Source: Betaproteobacteria bacterium
GTDB taxonomy: Bacteria > Pseudomonadota > Gammaproteobacteria > Burkholderiales > Rhodocyclaceae
Reading direction: 5' to 3'
DNA: 41,531 bases
Assembly: GCA_009780885.1 (NCBI GenBank)
Contig: WQZF01000015.1
Coordinates: 1-41,531 of the forward strand
A program made the translations under genes and the position numbers. Shown in pieces: positions 1 through 9,001 of the stretch; positions within the stretch are counted from its first letter, which is position 1; each line of letters opens with the position of its first letter. The notes beneath the pieces are model-generated. The model did not search any database and was not told where the DNA came from. It worked only from the letters and a program-made list of their open reading frames with translations.

Positions 1-225
1 ACGGTCATCCTGCGCGTAGCGAAGCGGAGTCGCAGACGGTCATCCTGCGCGTAGCGAAGCGGAGTCGCAGACGGTCATCCTGCGCGTAGCGAAGCGGAGT
101 CGCAGGATCCAGGGGAAGATGCCCATCCCTGCGCCCGGGTTTCTTCGGCGCGATTTGCGGCGGCGGGCCGATTGCCGCGCTACTCATCCTGCATAATTGG
201 AGTATTTACGGGCCGGATCAATAAA
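1..225. repeat. Tandem C repeats followed by repeat module D (edge of a composite repeat)
   Basis: Three exact tandem copies of a 35-bp unit (1-35, 36-70, 71-105), each containing GTCATCCTGCGCGTAGCG, are followed by GATCC and then module D (about 111-225). The same C and D modules recur at 7906-8104, 15581-15749 and 25421-25596. The window edge cuts the array, so there may be more copies upstream. The D tail, ending GGATCAATAAA, stops 14 bp short of the stop codon of the minus-strand toxin gene. Reading frames through this DNA encode similar peptides at several repeat copies and are judged not to be genes. Confidence 0.85.
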
Positions 226-238
226 CCCCGGCACGCAT

Positions 239-520
239 TTATTGCCGCTTCAAGTCCCGATAGAAGTTCTCATGCGATCCCAGGGCTTCCAGATAAACCA
301 GCCGCACAACATCATCACGGGTGTAGCCAAGCAAATAAAGCTGGCCCTTGCAGCGGAATTTATAAACCCACAGTTGCGACAGATCGCCTTTTTTCTTTTC
401 GCCCGCATCGGGGTTTTGCGCCACGGCGGCCACGGCGGCATCCACGTCGGCAATCAGGGTGTCGTGCAGTTTTTTATAGACGCGGGCAAAACGCCGGGTC
501 TGGCGGATTTCCCAATTCAT
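239..520 (-). CDS. RelE/ParE-family toxin of a type II toxin-antitoxin pair
   Basis: This 93-residue basic protein matches the general form of RelE/ParE toxins: an N-terminal helical hairpin (FARVYKKLHD near residue 11) followed by a beta-rich half with VYKFRCKGQLYLLGY (about 52-66) and a C-terminal ENFYRDLKR. Members of this fold either cleave mRNA on the ribosome or poison gyrase, and the sequence does not decide which. Its ATG overlaps the TGA of the upstream ParD-like gene by four bases (ATGA, 517-520), so antitoxin and toxin are translationally coupled. The stop lies just beyond a repeat tail. Family call is by recognition; the target is unknown. Confidence 0.85.
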   Translation of the reverse strand: MNWEIRQTRRFARVYKKLHDTLIADVDAAVAAVAQNPDAGEKKKGDLSQLWVYKFRCKGQLYLLGYTRDDVVRLVYLEALGSHENFYRDLKRQ

Positions 521-759
521 GCCCGGCGTTTGTGGGCGGCACTGCGCGGGACGAAAGGCGTGGCTTCCTCGCGCGGCTCGGCCAGGCTCATCAGGCTTTC
601 GGCAATAAAGGAGGCAGGCAAGTCGGGATTGTCCAACGCGGCGCGGCCCACCCTGGCCCAGAACTCCATCTGTCCCTGCACGGTGCGGTACTCGGTTTTG
701 GCGGCAGCGCGGGCCTCATTGACCAGCGCTTCGTCCATGCGTACTGAAATGCTTGCCAT
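517..759 (-). CDS. ParD-like ribbon-helix-helix antitoxin
   Basis: The 80-residue protein starts with a beta strand and helix typical of ribbon-helix-helix DNA-binding proteins (ISVRMDEALVNEARAAAK, residues 4-21), then QGQMEFWARVGRAALDNPDL (28-47), which is characteristic of ParD-like antitoxins. The C-terminal third is charged and proline-containing, as expected for the toxin-neutralising tail. The start is the ATG at 759, preceded by AAGGAAAA as ribosome-binding site. The pair should be autoregulated by the antitoxin binding upstream; a perfect inverted repeat lies at 775-790. Confidence 0.85.
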   Translation of the reverse strand: MASISVRMDEALVNEARAAAKTEYRTVQGQMEFWARVGRAALDNPDLPASFIAESLMSLAEPREEATPFVPRSAAHKRRA

Positions 760-774
760 GATTTTCCTTTCGCA

Positions 775-790
775 CCATCGCGCTCGATGG
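775..790. promoter_or_regulatory. Inverted repeat upstream of the TA operon, possible operator
   Basis: CCATCG CGCT CGATGG is a perfect 6-bp inverted repeat with a 4-bp spacer, 15 bp upstream of the antitoxin ATG on the minus strand. Ribbon-helix-helix antitoxins usually bind such repeats to repress their own operon. The operator role is inference from position and family. Confidence 0.4.
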
Positions 791-860
791 CTTGTTTTAC
801 CACAATTGTAGTCTTTGCCACTTCGTAATGCTCAAGGGCAGGCGCTGAAAATGTGCGTAA

Positions 861-939
861 ATTTTCTAAATTTGTTTAAAGAATTATTGATTGAAAATAA
901 CTACTGTAGCTAACTATTATTTAAACAGATTTAGAAAAT
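861..939 (-). repeat. Palindromic element A, copy 1
   Basis: A 79-bp AT-rich palindrome lies between the 3' end of the CinA-like gene and the TA operon. The terminal arms match over 20 of 21 bases (AATTTTCTAAATTTGTTTAAA at 860-880 against the complement of 920-940). The internal palindrome CTACTGTAG is at 901-909. Aligned to the other copies, this one is in minus orientation. It belongs to the subtype in which both arms carry GTTTAAA, together with copy 5. Confidence 0.9.
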
Positions 940-969
940 TTTGCTTGAAAGCCTCATCAGCACGCGGCC

Positions 970-1734
970 TCACTCCCGCCAACGCCAGCCGATGCCGCGC
1001 CGCTCTATCTCTTGCAGGATTTCCGTCATTGCCTTTTCGACCCGTTCCGGCGCTCCTTCGACGCCGAGTTCGAGGTGGACGCGCTCGGTGCCCCGATGCG
1101 AAGGCAGCGAAAAAAGGCGCAGATCGGGGTAGGCGGCGACGATGCGCTCCATCAGGCCGAGCAGCCCGCTCTCGTGCGCGTCGGGGCCGGTGAGCAACAA
1201 TGCGCGCTCGACGCGCGGCGCGGTGACGAATTCGTCGCGGTGAAAATGATCGAGCGCCCATTCGATCATCGGGTGCGCCATCTGCGGAAAACCGGGGACG
1301 AAATAATGACGCCGGATATGAAAGCCGGGAATACGGTTCACCGGGTTCGGAATCAGCGCGCAGCCTTCCGGGAAGTGGATCAGCAAGCGCCGCTCCGGCG
1401 TGATCTCGACGCCAAGCTCGACGCAGAAACGGGCATGCAACTCGGCTTCGCCTTCCGGGTGCACGACGAGCGGCACGCCCAGCGCGGCGGCGGCGGCCTG
1501 GCGCGTGCGGTCGTCCGGCGTGTTGCCGATGCCGCCGAAGGAAAAAACGGTGTCGCCCCCGGCAAAACTGCGGCGGAACGCGGCGGTCAGAGCCTCTTCG
1601 TCATCGCCGAGACAGGTCAGCCACGACAGGCGCAGCCCGCGCGCCGCGAGCGCCTCTGCGAGCCAGCGGAAATGCCGGTCTTCGCGTTTGCCGGAAAGAA
1701 TCTCGTCGCCGATGACGAACGCGCCAAAGCCCAT
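970..1734 (-). CDS. MoaB/Mog-domain protein, CinA N-terminal-like
   Basis: The protein (254 residues from the ATG at 1734) is a single molybdopterin-binding (MoCF) domain of the competence/damage-inducible CinA-N type, without the C-terminal nicotinamide-mononucleotide amidase domain of full CinA. Visible motifs are GDEILSGKR near the N-terminus (in CinA-N proteins this part contacts the nucleotide) and GGIGNTPDD near residue 67. A GTG at 1746, directly after the stop of the upstream gene, would add four residues. I prefer the ATG because MGFGAFVIGDE is the usual family N-terminus. It follows the EI24 gene with almost no gap, so the two are probably cotranscribed. The physiological substrate of stand-alone members is unknown. 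Confidence 0.85.
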   Translation of the reverse strand: MGFGAFVIGDEILSGKREDRHFRWLAEALAARGLRLSWLTCLGDDEEALTAAFRRSFAGGDTVFSFGGIGNTPDDRTRQAAAAALGVPLVVHPEGEAELHARFCVELGVEITPERRLLIHFPEGCALIPNPVNRIPGFHIRRHYFVPGFPQMAHPMIEWALDHFHRDEFVTAPRVERALLLTGPDAHESGLLGLMERIVAAYPDLRLFSLPSHRGTERVHLELGVEGAPERVEKAMTEILQEIERRGIGWRWRE

Positions 1735-1746
1735 GTTTTTTCTCAC

Positions 1747-2511
1747 TCAGTCTGGATTGTCTTGCGAAGGCGCTTCGCGTATCACTTGCGCATGCGCCGC
1801 CAGGATGGCCCCGCCGCGCAATTGCCGCAGCGCTTCGAGCCCGAAATGGATGTAGGTCAGCATCGCCAGCGTCGGCGCCAGGATGCCGAGAATCGGAATA
1901 TGCGCAAGCACCGCGAAGGAGAGGCCGATCAGGAACAGGGAACGCGCGTGTCTTTTGCGCAGCATTTGCCATTCCTCCTCGCTTGCGTGCAGGCAGAGCA
2001 CATCGTAGGAAAAGGTGCGGCGGTTGAGCCAGGCAAGCCAGAAAAACGGCAGGAGAAGGCCAAGACCGGGAACGAACCACAAGGGCAGCGTCAATATCCA
2101 GCCAGCGGCGAAGCCGAGAATGGCAATGAGACTGTTCATCGCGCCAGCGGTGAAACTGTCCTTGCCCATCAGCGCCAGATCGGCATAGCTGTCCGCAGCG
2201 ATGCGCCTCAAGAGCGCCGGCAACAGGAAAACCGCCGTCAAAATCAATGCCGTGAGGTAGGCGGCTGCAAAGATCAAGGCCCATCCGCCGATCAAGGCAA
2301 GGAATTTCCCGAACCACACCGCAACAAAGGTCGAGGCCCAGGAAAACGGCGGCATGTCGATCAAGCACCCGGCCAGCGCATGCAGCGCGAAAACGCTGAG
2401 AAAAACCCAGACCACCAGCGAAACCAGCGCCGGAGCAAGAAGCGGCAGCCACATTTTGGGCCGGAGCAGCGAAGAAAAAGCCCGCCCGAAAGCGATCATC
2501 AGGGTACGCAT
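1747..2511 (-). CDS. EI24/CysZ-like integral membrane protein
   Basis: This 254-residue protein is dominated by hydrophobic segments, roughly at 20-46, 60-100, 125-160 and 192-225, with RRTFSYDVLCLHASEEEW (about 164-181) between the later ones. This pattern fits the EI24 (formerly DUF540) family that includes the sulfate transporter CysZ. Many betaproteobacterial members are not linked to cysteine genes, and there is no sulfur gene here, so sulfate transport is not claimed. It is the first gene of a two-gene minus-strand unit with the MoaB-like gene, whose start touches its stop codon. Confidence 0.8.
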   Translation of the reverse strand: MRTLMIAFGRAFSSLLRPKMWLPLLAPALVSLVVWVFLSVFALHALAGCLIDMPPFSWASTFVAVWFGKFLALIGGWALIFAAAYLTALILTAVFLLPALLRRIAADSYADLALMGKDSFTAGAMNSLIAILGFAAGWILTLPLWFVPGLGLLLPFFWLAWLNRRTFSYDVLCLHASEEEWQMLRKRHARSLFLIGLSFAVLAHIPILGILAPTLAMLTYIHFGLEALRQLRGGAILAAHAQVIREAPSQDNPD

Positions 2512-2867
2512 GGTGGTTCCGTGTTCAGTGAAAGGGCAATTTTAGCGGAACAGCGCGCCTTGCATCCCATCGAAGATCCGCAGGATGCACTGTTCCGTTC
2601 GGCTTGTTCAGGGCATCCCTGATCGTATTTTCAGGCATCCTCAGGCGCCCGGATTATATGCCCGCAAGGGCCGCGTCCAGAAACTTCAGATTTGTCGGAA
2701 AATCTGGAAGACACCCGAAATATCCGGTAAACTGACCGACTGAAGCCTTGGTTCGGATTTGTCAGGGGTTATAGTATGGGATGGGGTTCCTGGCTTGATG
2801 AAGAAAGAAATCTGCATGCCTCGCCAGGGCGGTCGGTATAACTTGTTTTGCCTGTTGATCGCAAATA
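2512..2867. other. Intergenic region with a nested inverted repeat
   Basis: This 356-bp space separates the minus-strand EI24 gene from the plus-strand STAS gene. It holds a two-step inverted repeat at 2546-2597: CGGAACAG (2546-2553) pairs with CTGTTCCG (2590-2597), and TGCATCC (2561-2567) pairs with GGATGCA (2583-2589). A small hairpin TCAGGG-cat-CCCTGA lies at 2608-2622. A sigma70-like promoter is noted separately. No coding sequence is convincing here. Confidence 0.6.
2748..2775 (+). promoter_or_regulatory. Possible sigma70 promoter for the STAS-hslVU unit
   Basis: TTGGTT (2748-2753) and TATAGT (2770-2775) are separated by 16 bp, about 90 bp upstream of the STAS gene start. Both boxes resemble the -35 and -10 consensus. 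No heat-shock (sigma32) type promoter was recognised upstream of hslV, so this may drive the whole unit. Confidence 0.4.
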
Positions 2868-4154
2868 ATGGTTTTTTCCTTTTTCAAGAAACCCACGGAA
2901 AAAATGACCGCTAAACCAGCGGTCTCCGGGCGTCCAAAAGATACTCCCAAAACGGAACCTCCTGTCACCATCAGGAGCGAGTCCGTTTCAAACAATCCTG
3001 CCACGCAGAACAGGGCAGCGGATAAACCGCGCCCCCAGTTGTCCGACCGCGCACCCGCCGAAGCCCCCATCGTTCCGTTTTCCGATTTCAGCGAATTGCC
3101 GGGAAAAATAGAAGTCCTCGAAGACAGCGACCCGATCGAAACCGACATCGAGCAGGCAGCCGTCCTGTACGCGAACTCACAGGACAGCGCAGCGCGTTCC
3201 CTGCTGGAAGATTCCATCCGCATACATCGCTACGGCCCGGGCGAACGCCTGTGGCTCATGCTTTTCGAACTCTATCGCCTGACCGCCCAAAAGACACCCT
3301 TTGAAGTGCTGGCGCTGGATTACGCAAAATCCTTCGAAAAATCTCCCCCCATCTGGAGTCTGCTGGAAAGCGGGGAGCAGAAACCTGCTCCCAAGCCCAA
3401 CAAGATCATGAGAAGCTCGCGCTTTTCGGGCAACCTTCTGGGGAGCAATGACGAAGGTTTCGCAGTGCTTGAGGCGAATCAGGAGCGCTCGGGCGGGATT
3501 CGCGCCGATCTCACCGAGGTGCACCAGGTAGACGACGCTGGCTGCATCCGGATGCTCAACCTGCTGGCGGCAGCAAGAAAACAAAACGGCCGGATAGAGT
3601 TGAAAGGCGACGACGGATTGGCGCAACTGCTCGAAGCCAGGCTCCAGTCCGAGCAGCGAACCGAGACCGCCTTGTGGCGCCTGCTTCTGGAGCTGTATCA
3701 GATGCAGGGAAAAATGGAAGTCTTCGAGGATCGCGCCATCGACTTCGCAGTAACCTTTGAAGTTTCTCCTCCGTCGTGGGAACCTTCCCGTGTGCTCAAT
3801 ACGGAATTTGGCGCCGATTCCGGGCTGGGAGTCACCCTCCAGGAACCCGAAGAAGATCCGCCCCCGCCGCCCCCATCCCCGCGCCCGGATTATTACCGTC
3901 TCGAAGGCGAGTTGAAGGCAGCGCGCTTTGAAGAACTTCCCGAATACGCCGAAACCCATAATCCGGTCGTCATTGATTTTTCCGCCGTCAAGCGCATCGA
4001 TTTCGTCAGCGCGGGCCTGCTGGTCAACCTGCTCACGAAACCCAAGCGCGGCGGACGCAAAATCATGATCTTCCACCCGAACCTGCTCGTGGCAGCCCTG
4101 CTGCATGTGCTCGGCATCGATTCTGTCGCCAGCATCCTTCCGGCGCAACGCTAG
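2868..4154 (+). CDS. Two-STAS-domain protein with duplicated helical segment
   Basis: The 428-residue cytoplasmic protein has a low-complexity N-terminus (1-90) and then a visible internal duplication. Helical segment 1 (about 128-163, ending FEKSPPIW) is followed by a STAS-like region (about 183-260). Helical segment 2 (about 269-304, ending FEVSPPSW) is followed by a poly-proline linker (331-340) and a second STAS domain (about 343-428, with VVIDFSAVKRIDFVSAGLL). STAS domains bind nucleotides or partner proteins in anti-sigma-antagonist systems and transporters. No phosphorylatable serine can be assigned with confidence. The gene ends three bases before hslV, so it is almost certainly cotranscribed with the HslVU protease; what it does there is not known. 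Confidence 0.8.
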   Translation: MVFSFFKKPTEKMTAKPAVSGRPKDTPKTEPPVTIRSESVSNNPATQNRAADKPRPQLSDRAPAEAPIVPFSDFSELPGKIEVLEDSDPIETDIEQAAVLYANSQDSAARSLLEDSIRIHRYGPGERLWLMLFELYRLTAQKTPFEVLALDYAKSFEKSPPIWSLLESGEQKPAPKPNKIMRSSRFSGNLLGSNDEGFAVLEANQERSGGIRADLTEVHQVDDAGCIRMLNLLAAARKQNGRIELKGDDGLAQLLEARLQSEQRTETALWRLLLELYQMQGKMEVFEDRAIDFAVTFEVSPPSWEPSRVLNTEFGADSGLGVTLQEPEEDPPPPPPSPRPDYYRLEGELKAARFEELPEYAETHNPVVIDFSAVKRIDFVSAGLLVNLLTKPKRGGRKIMIFHPNLLVAALLHVLGIDSVASILPAQR

Positions 4155-4157
4155 AAA

Positions 4158-4697
4158 ATGACAGAAAGCTATCACGGCACCACCATCCTTTCGGTGCGGC
4201 GCGGCTCCAGCGTTGCCCTGGGCGGCGACGGACAAGTCACCCTGGGGAATATCGTCATCAAGGCCGGCGCAAAAAAAGTGCGGCGGCTTTACAAGGATCA
4301 GATCCTCGCCGGATTCGCGGGCGCGACCGCTGACGCCTTTACGCTGTTCGAGCGTTTCGAGGCCAAGCTGGACAAACACCAGGGCAATCTTTTGCGTTCT
4401 GCAGTCGAACTGGCGAAGGACTGGCGCACCGACCGCATGCTGCGCCGCCTGGAAGCGATGCTCGCCGTCGCCGACCGCGAATACTCTCTCATCATCACAG
4501 GCAACGGCGACGTGCTCGAACCGGAGCACGGCATCGTCGCCATCGGTTCCGGCGGCGCATATGCGCACTCTGCTGCGCGCGCGCTGCTCGAACACACCGA
4601 ATTCCCTGCGGCTGAAATCGTGCGCAAATCCCTGTCCATTGCCGCCGATCTGTGTATTTACACCAACCACAATTTCACGATCGAGGCGCTCGATTGA
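4158..4697 (+). CDS. hslV: ATP-dependent protease peptidase subunit HslV
   Basis: HslV forms the double-hexameric proteolytic core of the HslUV (ClpQY) protease in the cytoplasm and is activated by HslU. The 179-residue length is normal. The N-terminal segment TTILSVRRG contains the catalytic threonine, here Thr8 after a short propeptide (MTESYHG) that must be removed. GDGQVTLGN (about 23-31) and the C-terminal half with [16 protein letters not shown] are typical of the proteasome beta-like fold. It lies between the STAS gene (3-bp gap) and hslU (103-bp gap). Confidence 0.97.
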   Translation: MTESYHGTTILSVRRGSSVALGGDGQVTLGNIVIKAGAKKVRRLYKDQILAGFAGATADAFTLFERFEAKLDKHQGNLLRSAVELAKDWRTDRMLRRLEAMLAVADREYSLIITGNGDVLEPEHGIVAIGSGGAYAHSAARALLEHTEFPAAEIVRKSLSIAADLCIYTNHNFTIEALD

Positions 4698-4800
4698 CCC
4701 CACGCGGCGGCATACGCCACCCCGCGCGGGAAGCAGGATTCTGCATTGCGCCTGCTTTCTTCCTCTGCTCTCCCAATTTCCGTTCTGAAAGGCTGTTGCC

Positions 4801-6144
<1,344 letters not shown>

Positions 6145-6211
6145 GCCCCTTTCGATTCCACTTTCCGTCAAACCCTCCCGGATCAGGAGTTTCTCAGGAG
6201 AACCGCTGCCC

Positions 6212-7663
6212 ATGGCCCGCACACCACGTTCCGCCGCCCCGAAACCCGCCCGCAACGCAGGCGTCACAAAGGTTTTCGTCCTCGACACCAACGTGCTGAT
6301 GCACGATCCCTCCAGCCTTTTCCGCTTTGAAGAGCACGACGTCTACGTGCCGATGATGGTCCTCGAAGAACTGGACAACAACAAGAAGGGAATCTCCGAA
6401 ATCTCGCGCAACGCGCGCCAGGCCAGCCGCACCCTCGACGAGATCGTCAGCGCCTCCGAAGACAGCATCGAACAGGGAATCCCGCTTTTCGGCCCCTCGC
6501 AGAAAATGGCCAGCGGCAATCTCTTCCTGCAAACCGAGGCCATCGTCGCCGATCTGCCGCAAGCCCTGCCGACCGCGAAATACGACAACCAGATTCTCGG
6601 CGTCCTGATCCACCTGCGCAAAAAGCACCCGCGCCGCCCGGTCATCCTCGTCTCCAAGGACATCAACATGCGGATCAAGGCGCGCACCCTTGGCCTGGCC
6701 GCGCAGGATTACTTCAACGACAAGGTTCTCGAAGACACCGACCTCCTCTACACCGGCACCCGCGCGCTGCCCGCCGATTTCTGGGACAGGCACGGCAAGG
6801 GCATGGAATCGTGGAAGGAAGAAGGACGCGCCTTCTATCGAGTCAAGGGTCCGCTCTGCCCGCATTTCCTGGCCAACGAATTCCTGTACCTCGACGACAC
6901 CCCGCCCTTTCAGGCCGTCGTGCGCGAGCTTTCCGGGAAAACCGCGCTTCTGGAAACCATCGTCGACTACACCCACCACAAAAACAGCGTCTGGGGCATC
7001 ACCGCGCGCAACCGCGAACAGAATTTCGCGCTCAACCTGCTGCTCGACCCCAACATCGACTTCGTGACCCTGATCGGCCAGGCCGGCACCGGAAAAACCC
7101 TGCTGACGCTGGCGGCGGGCCTGACCCAGGTGCTGGAAAACAAACGCTATTCCGAAATCATCATGACCCGCGTCACCGTTTCGGTCGGTGAAGACATCGG
7201 TTTCCTGCCGGGCAGCGAGGAAGAAAAAATGGCGCCGTGGATGGGGGCGCTCGAAGACAATCTCGACGTCCTGAACCACCCCGGCGAAGGCGCGGTCGAA
7301 GAGGGGCACTACGGCGGCGAATGGGGGCGCGCAGCAACGCTCGACCTGATCCGCGCCCGGATCAAGGTCAAATCGCTCAACTTCATGCGCGGCCGCACCT
7401 TCCTCAACAAATACCTCATCATCGACGAAGCGCAGAACCTGACGCCGAAACAGATGAAAACCCTGATCACCCGCGCCGGCCCCGGCACCAAGGTCGTCTG
7501 CCTCGGCAACATCGCCCAGATCGACACCCCGTACCTGACCGAAGGCAGTTCCGGCCTCACCTACGTCGTCGACCGCTTCAAGGACTGGCCGCACTCCGGC
7601 CACGTCACCCTCCAACGCGGCGAACGCTCGCGCCTGGCAGATCACGCAAGCGAAGCCTTGTAG
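6212..7663 (+). CDS. PIN domain-PhoH family ATPase
   Basis: This 483-residue protein joins an N-terminal PIN-type ribonuclease domain to a PhoH-like P-loop ATPase. The PIN domain (about 20-170) shows VFVLDTNVLMHDP with the first acidic metal-binding residue, EEL near 52 and a later D in SKDINMRIKA (148-157). The PhoH domain has Walker A GQAGTGKT at 289-296 and Walker B YLIIDEAQN at 401-409. Proteins of this PIN-PhoH type are thought to act as RNA helicase-nucleases. The start at 6212 follows CAGGAG. The open frame extends upstream into hslU, but that part is out of frame with hslU and not coding. A strong terminator follows the gene. Confidence 0.92.
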   Translation: MARTPRSAAPKPARNAGVTKVFVLDTNVLMHDPSSLFRFEEHDVYVPMMVLEELDNNKKGISEISRNARQASRTLDEIVSASEDSIEQGIPLFGPSQKMASGNLFLQTEAIVADLPQALPTAKYDNQILGVLIHLRKKHPRRPVILVSKDINMRIKARTLGLAAQDYFNDKVLEDTDLLYTGTRALPADFWDRHGKGMESWKEEGRAFYRVKGPLCPHFLANEFLYLDDTPPFQAVVRELSGKTALLETIVDYTHHKNSVWGITARNREQNFALNLLLDPNIDFVTLIGQAGTGKTLLTLAAGLTQVLENKRYSEIIMTRVTVSVGEDIGFLPGSEEEKMAPWMGALEDNLDVLNHPGEGAVEEGHYGGEWGRAATLDLIRARIKVKSLNFMRGRTFLNKYLIIDEAQNLTPKQMKTLITRAGPGTKVVCLGNIAQIDTPYLTEGSSGLTYVVDRFKDWPHSGHVTLQRGERSRLADHASEAL

Positions 7664-7676
7664 ACGCGGAAGAAAC

Positions 7677-7707
7677 GAAAAACCCCGCCGTTCGTGGCGG
7701 GGTTTTT
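7677..7707 (+). terminator. Rho-independent terminator after the PhoH gene
   Basis: CCCCGCC (7683-7689) and GGCGGGG (7696-7702) form a perfect 7-bp stem with a 6-nt loop, followed by five T residues (7703-7707). The upstream A run gives it some activity in the opposite direction too. It ends the hslVU-phoH unit. Confidence 0.92.
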
Positions 7708-7715
7708 AAGGCATT

Positions 7716-7795
7716 AATTTTCTAAATTTACTTAAATAATGTCTCGCTACTATAGTGAATTTTAATTAATAATTATTACAGTAATTTAGAAAATT
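7716..7795 (+). repeat. Palindromic element A, copy 2
   Basis: This 80-bp AT-rich palindrome starts 8 bp after the phoH terminator. Its ends are AATTTTCTAAATT and the exact complement. The core is CTACTATAG (7747-7755) and the right arm contains TTACAGTAA. It is in plus orientation, of the subtype shared with copies 4 and 7. It opens a composite A-B-C-D repeat that runs to 8104. Confidence 0.92.
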
Positions 7796-8104
7796 TTTTC
7801 CAAATCGCGTAGGATGGGTAGAGCGCAGCGAAACCCATCGGAGTTCCAGAGGGAGAAATGATGGGTTTCGCTTCGCTCTCTCAAGAAACCCCCCATCCTG
7901 CACACTGGATCCTGCGACTTCGCGCAGGATGACGGAGTGTGGCCCCTGCCCCGTCATCCTGCGCGCAGCGAAGCGGAGTCGCAGGATCCAGAGGAAGATG
8001 CCCATCCCTGCTTCCGAGTTTCTTCGGCGCGATTTGCGGCGGCGAACCGATTACTGCGCTACCCATCCTACATAACGAGAGTATTTATGGGCCGAATCAA
8101 TAAA
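7796..8104. repeat. Composite repeat modules B-C-D (first internal copy)
   Basis: Following element A, module B (7809-7905) contains GTAGGATGGGTAGAGCGCAG and an inverted partner, module C (7906-7990) has inverted arms TGGATCCTGCGACT and AGTCGCAGGATCCA, and module D (7991-8104) contains GTTTCTTCGGCGCGATTTGC and ends GAATCAATAAA. The same modules occur in the same order at 25232-25596 and reversed at 15581-15938. Together with copy 2 of A they fill most of the 578-bp gap between phoH and the next TA pair; the rest (8105-8241) contains no recognisable feature beyond the leader of the antitoxin gene. Confidence 0.88.
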
Positions 8105-8241
8105 AAAACGTGCTTGTTTCATTCATGCGAATTCCATGCGCTGGATTGCGCTTCGCTTATCCGGCCGACGGGCCCAGGATAGACTTCGAGCCAAAAAAAG
8201 AACAGAATAAAGTATTTTTTTGATACCCAAAAAGGTGACAC

Positions 8242-8550
8242 ATGGAACAAGTCCTTGCCGCCCGCTCGGTCAGTATCACCGAACTGAAGCGCAGCCCCAG
8301 TACCGTGCTGGAACAGGCAGGTTCCGAGCCTGTTGCCGTGCTCAACCACAATCGACCGGCGGCGTATCTGCTTTCTCCGGCGGTATACGAGGCCATGCTG
8401 CAACGATTGAACATTGATCTACGGGAAGCCATTCATGCGGGCATCAACAGCGGCCCCGCCATTCCGTCCGATGATGTATTCGCAGAGCTGGACGCCCGTT
8501 ACACGGAACCAGCTCCCCTCACAAAACCCTCCGGCAAACGCAAAGCCTGA
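8242..8550 (+). CDS. Phd/YefM-type antitoxin
   Basis: The 102-residue protein has the N-terminal SVSITELKRSPSTVLEQAG (about 9-27) and AVLNHNRPAAYLLSPAVYEA (about 32-51), which form the DNA-binding and dimerisation fold of prevent-host-death antitoxins. The C-terminal third is charged and probably wraps the toxin. Its stop shares one base with the toxin start (TGATG, 8548-8552), giving tight coupling. It lies directly downstream of a composite repeat. Confidence 0.88.
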   Translation: MEQVLAARSVSITELKRSPSTVLEQAGSEPVAVLNHNRPAAYLLSPAVYEAMLQRLNIDLREAIHAGINSGPAIPSDDVFAELDARYTEPAPLTKPSGKRKA

Positions 8551-8867
8551 TGCGCTCCCGGGCATCTGTTGGTTTCTCGCCCCTGTCGAGGCAAGACCTG
8601 ATGGATATTGGCGACTACATCGCGGAGGACAACCGCGCCAATGCGCGGCGTTTCGTTGCCAAACTGCATGAGCAATGCCGGCATATAGGCCGCGCGCCAC
8701 TGAGCTATGCCAGCCGGGAAGATCTGGCTCCGGCCTTGCGCATGGCGCCCTTTGGTAATTACATCGTGTTTTTCCGCGTGCTGGATGGCCTGGTTCGCAT
8801 CGAGCGCATATTACATGCGGCGCGCAATTTGCCTGCGTTGTTTTCCGACGAGAATCAGGTTTATTGA
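8550..8867 (+). CDS. RelE/ParE-family toxin partnered with Phd-type antitoxin
   Basis: This 105-residue protein resembles ParE-type toxins: FSPLSRQDLMDIGDYIAEDN (about 9-28), a central arginine-rich helix, and the C-terminal strand pair GNYIVFFRVLDGLVRIERIL (about 69-88) followed by HAARNLPAL. ParE members poison DNA gyrase and RelE members cleave ribosome-bound mRNA; the presence of DIGDYI and RILHAARN favours ParE, with moderate certainty. The partner is the immediately upstream Phd-type gene. The following 134 bp to the convergent HepT gene show nothing further. Confidence 0.88.
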   Translation: MRSRASVGFSPLSRQDLMDIGDYIAEDNRANARRFVAKLHEQCRHIGRAPLSYASREDLAPALRMAPFGNYIVFFRVLDGLVRIERILHAARNLPALFSDENQVY

Positions 8868-9001
8868 CCCGGATCGGTGGTCTTCGTCCGTAGCGGCACG
8901 CACTCCGAACTGTTTTCATCGCCGAGTCCCTGCCCGCGCCGGATAAACGCAAGCTGATTCGACGAATAACGGCATAAACAGTGCCGCTATACCGGCAGCT
9001 T

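Noticed and set aside
1-105. Possible CRISPR array (three 35-bp repeats)
   Set aside because: The units are directly contiguous, with no unique spacers and no cas genes.
5-187. Small open frames of about 60 codons in repeat modules C/D, encoding similar peptides (IGPPPQIAPKKPG) at 5-187, 7881-8066 and about 15589-15774
   Set aside because: They lie wholly in dispersed repeats, and the copy near 25515-25596 has a deletion that breaks the frame. No ribosome-binding site was seen. Similarity reflects the DNA repeat, not a protein family.
1012-2622. A 536-codon plus-strand frame opposite the CinA-like and EI24 genes
   Set aside because: Low-complexity, Gln/Arg-rich translation with no recognisable domain; the minus strand encodes two recognisable proteins.
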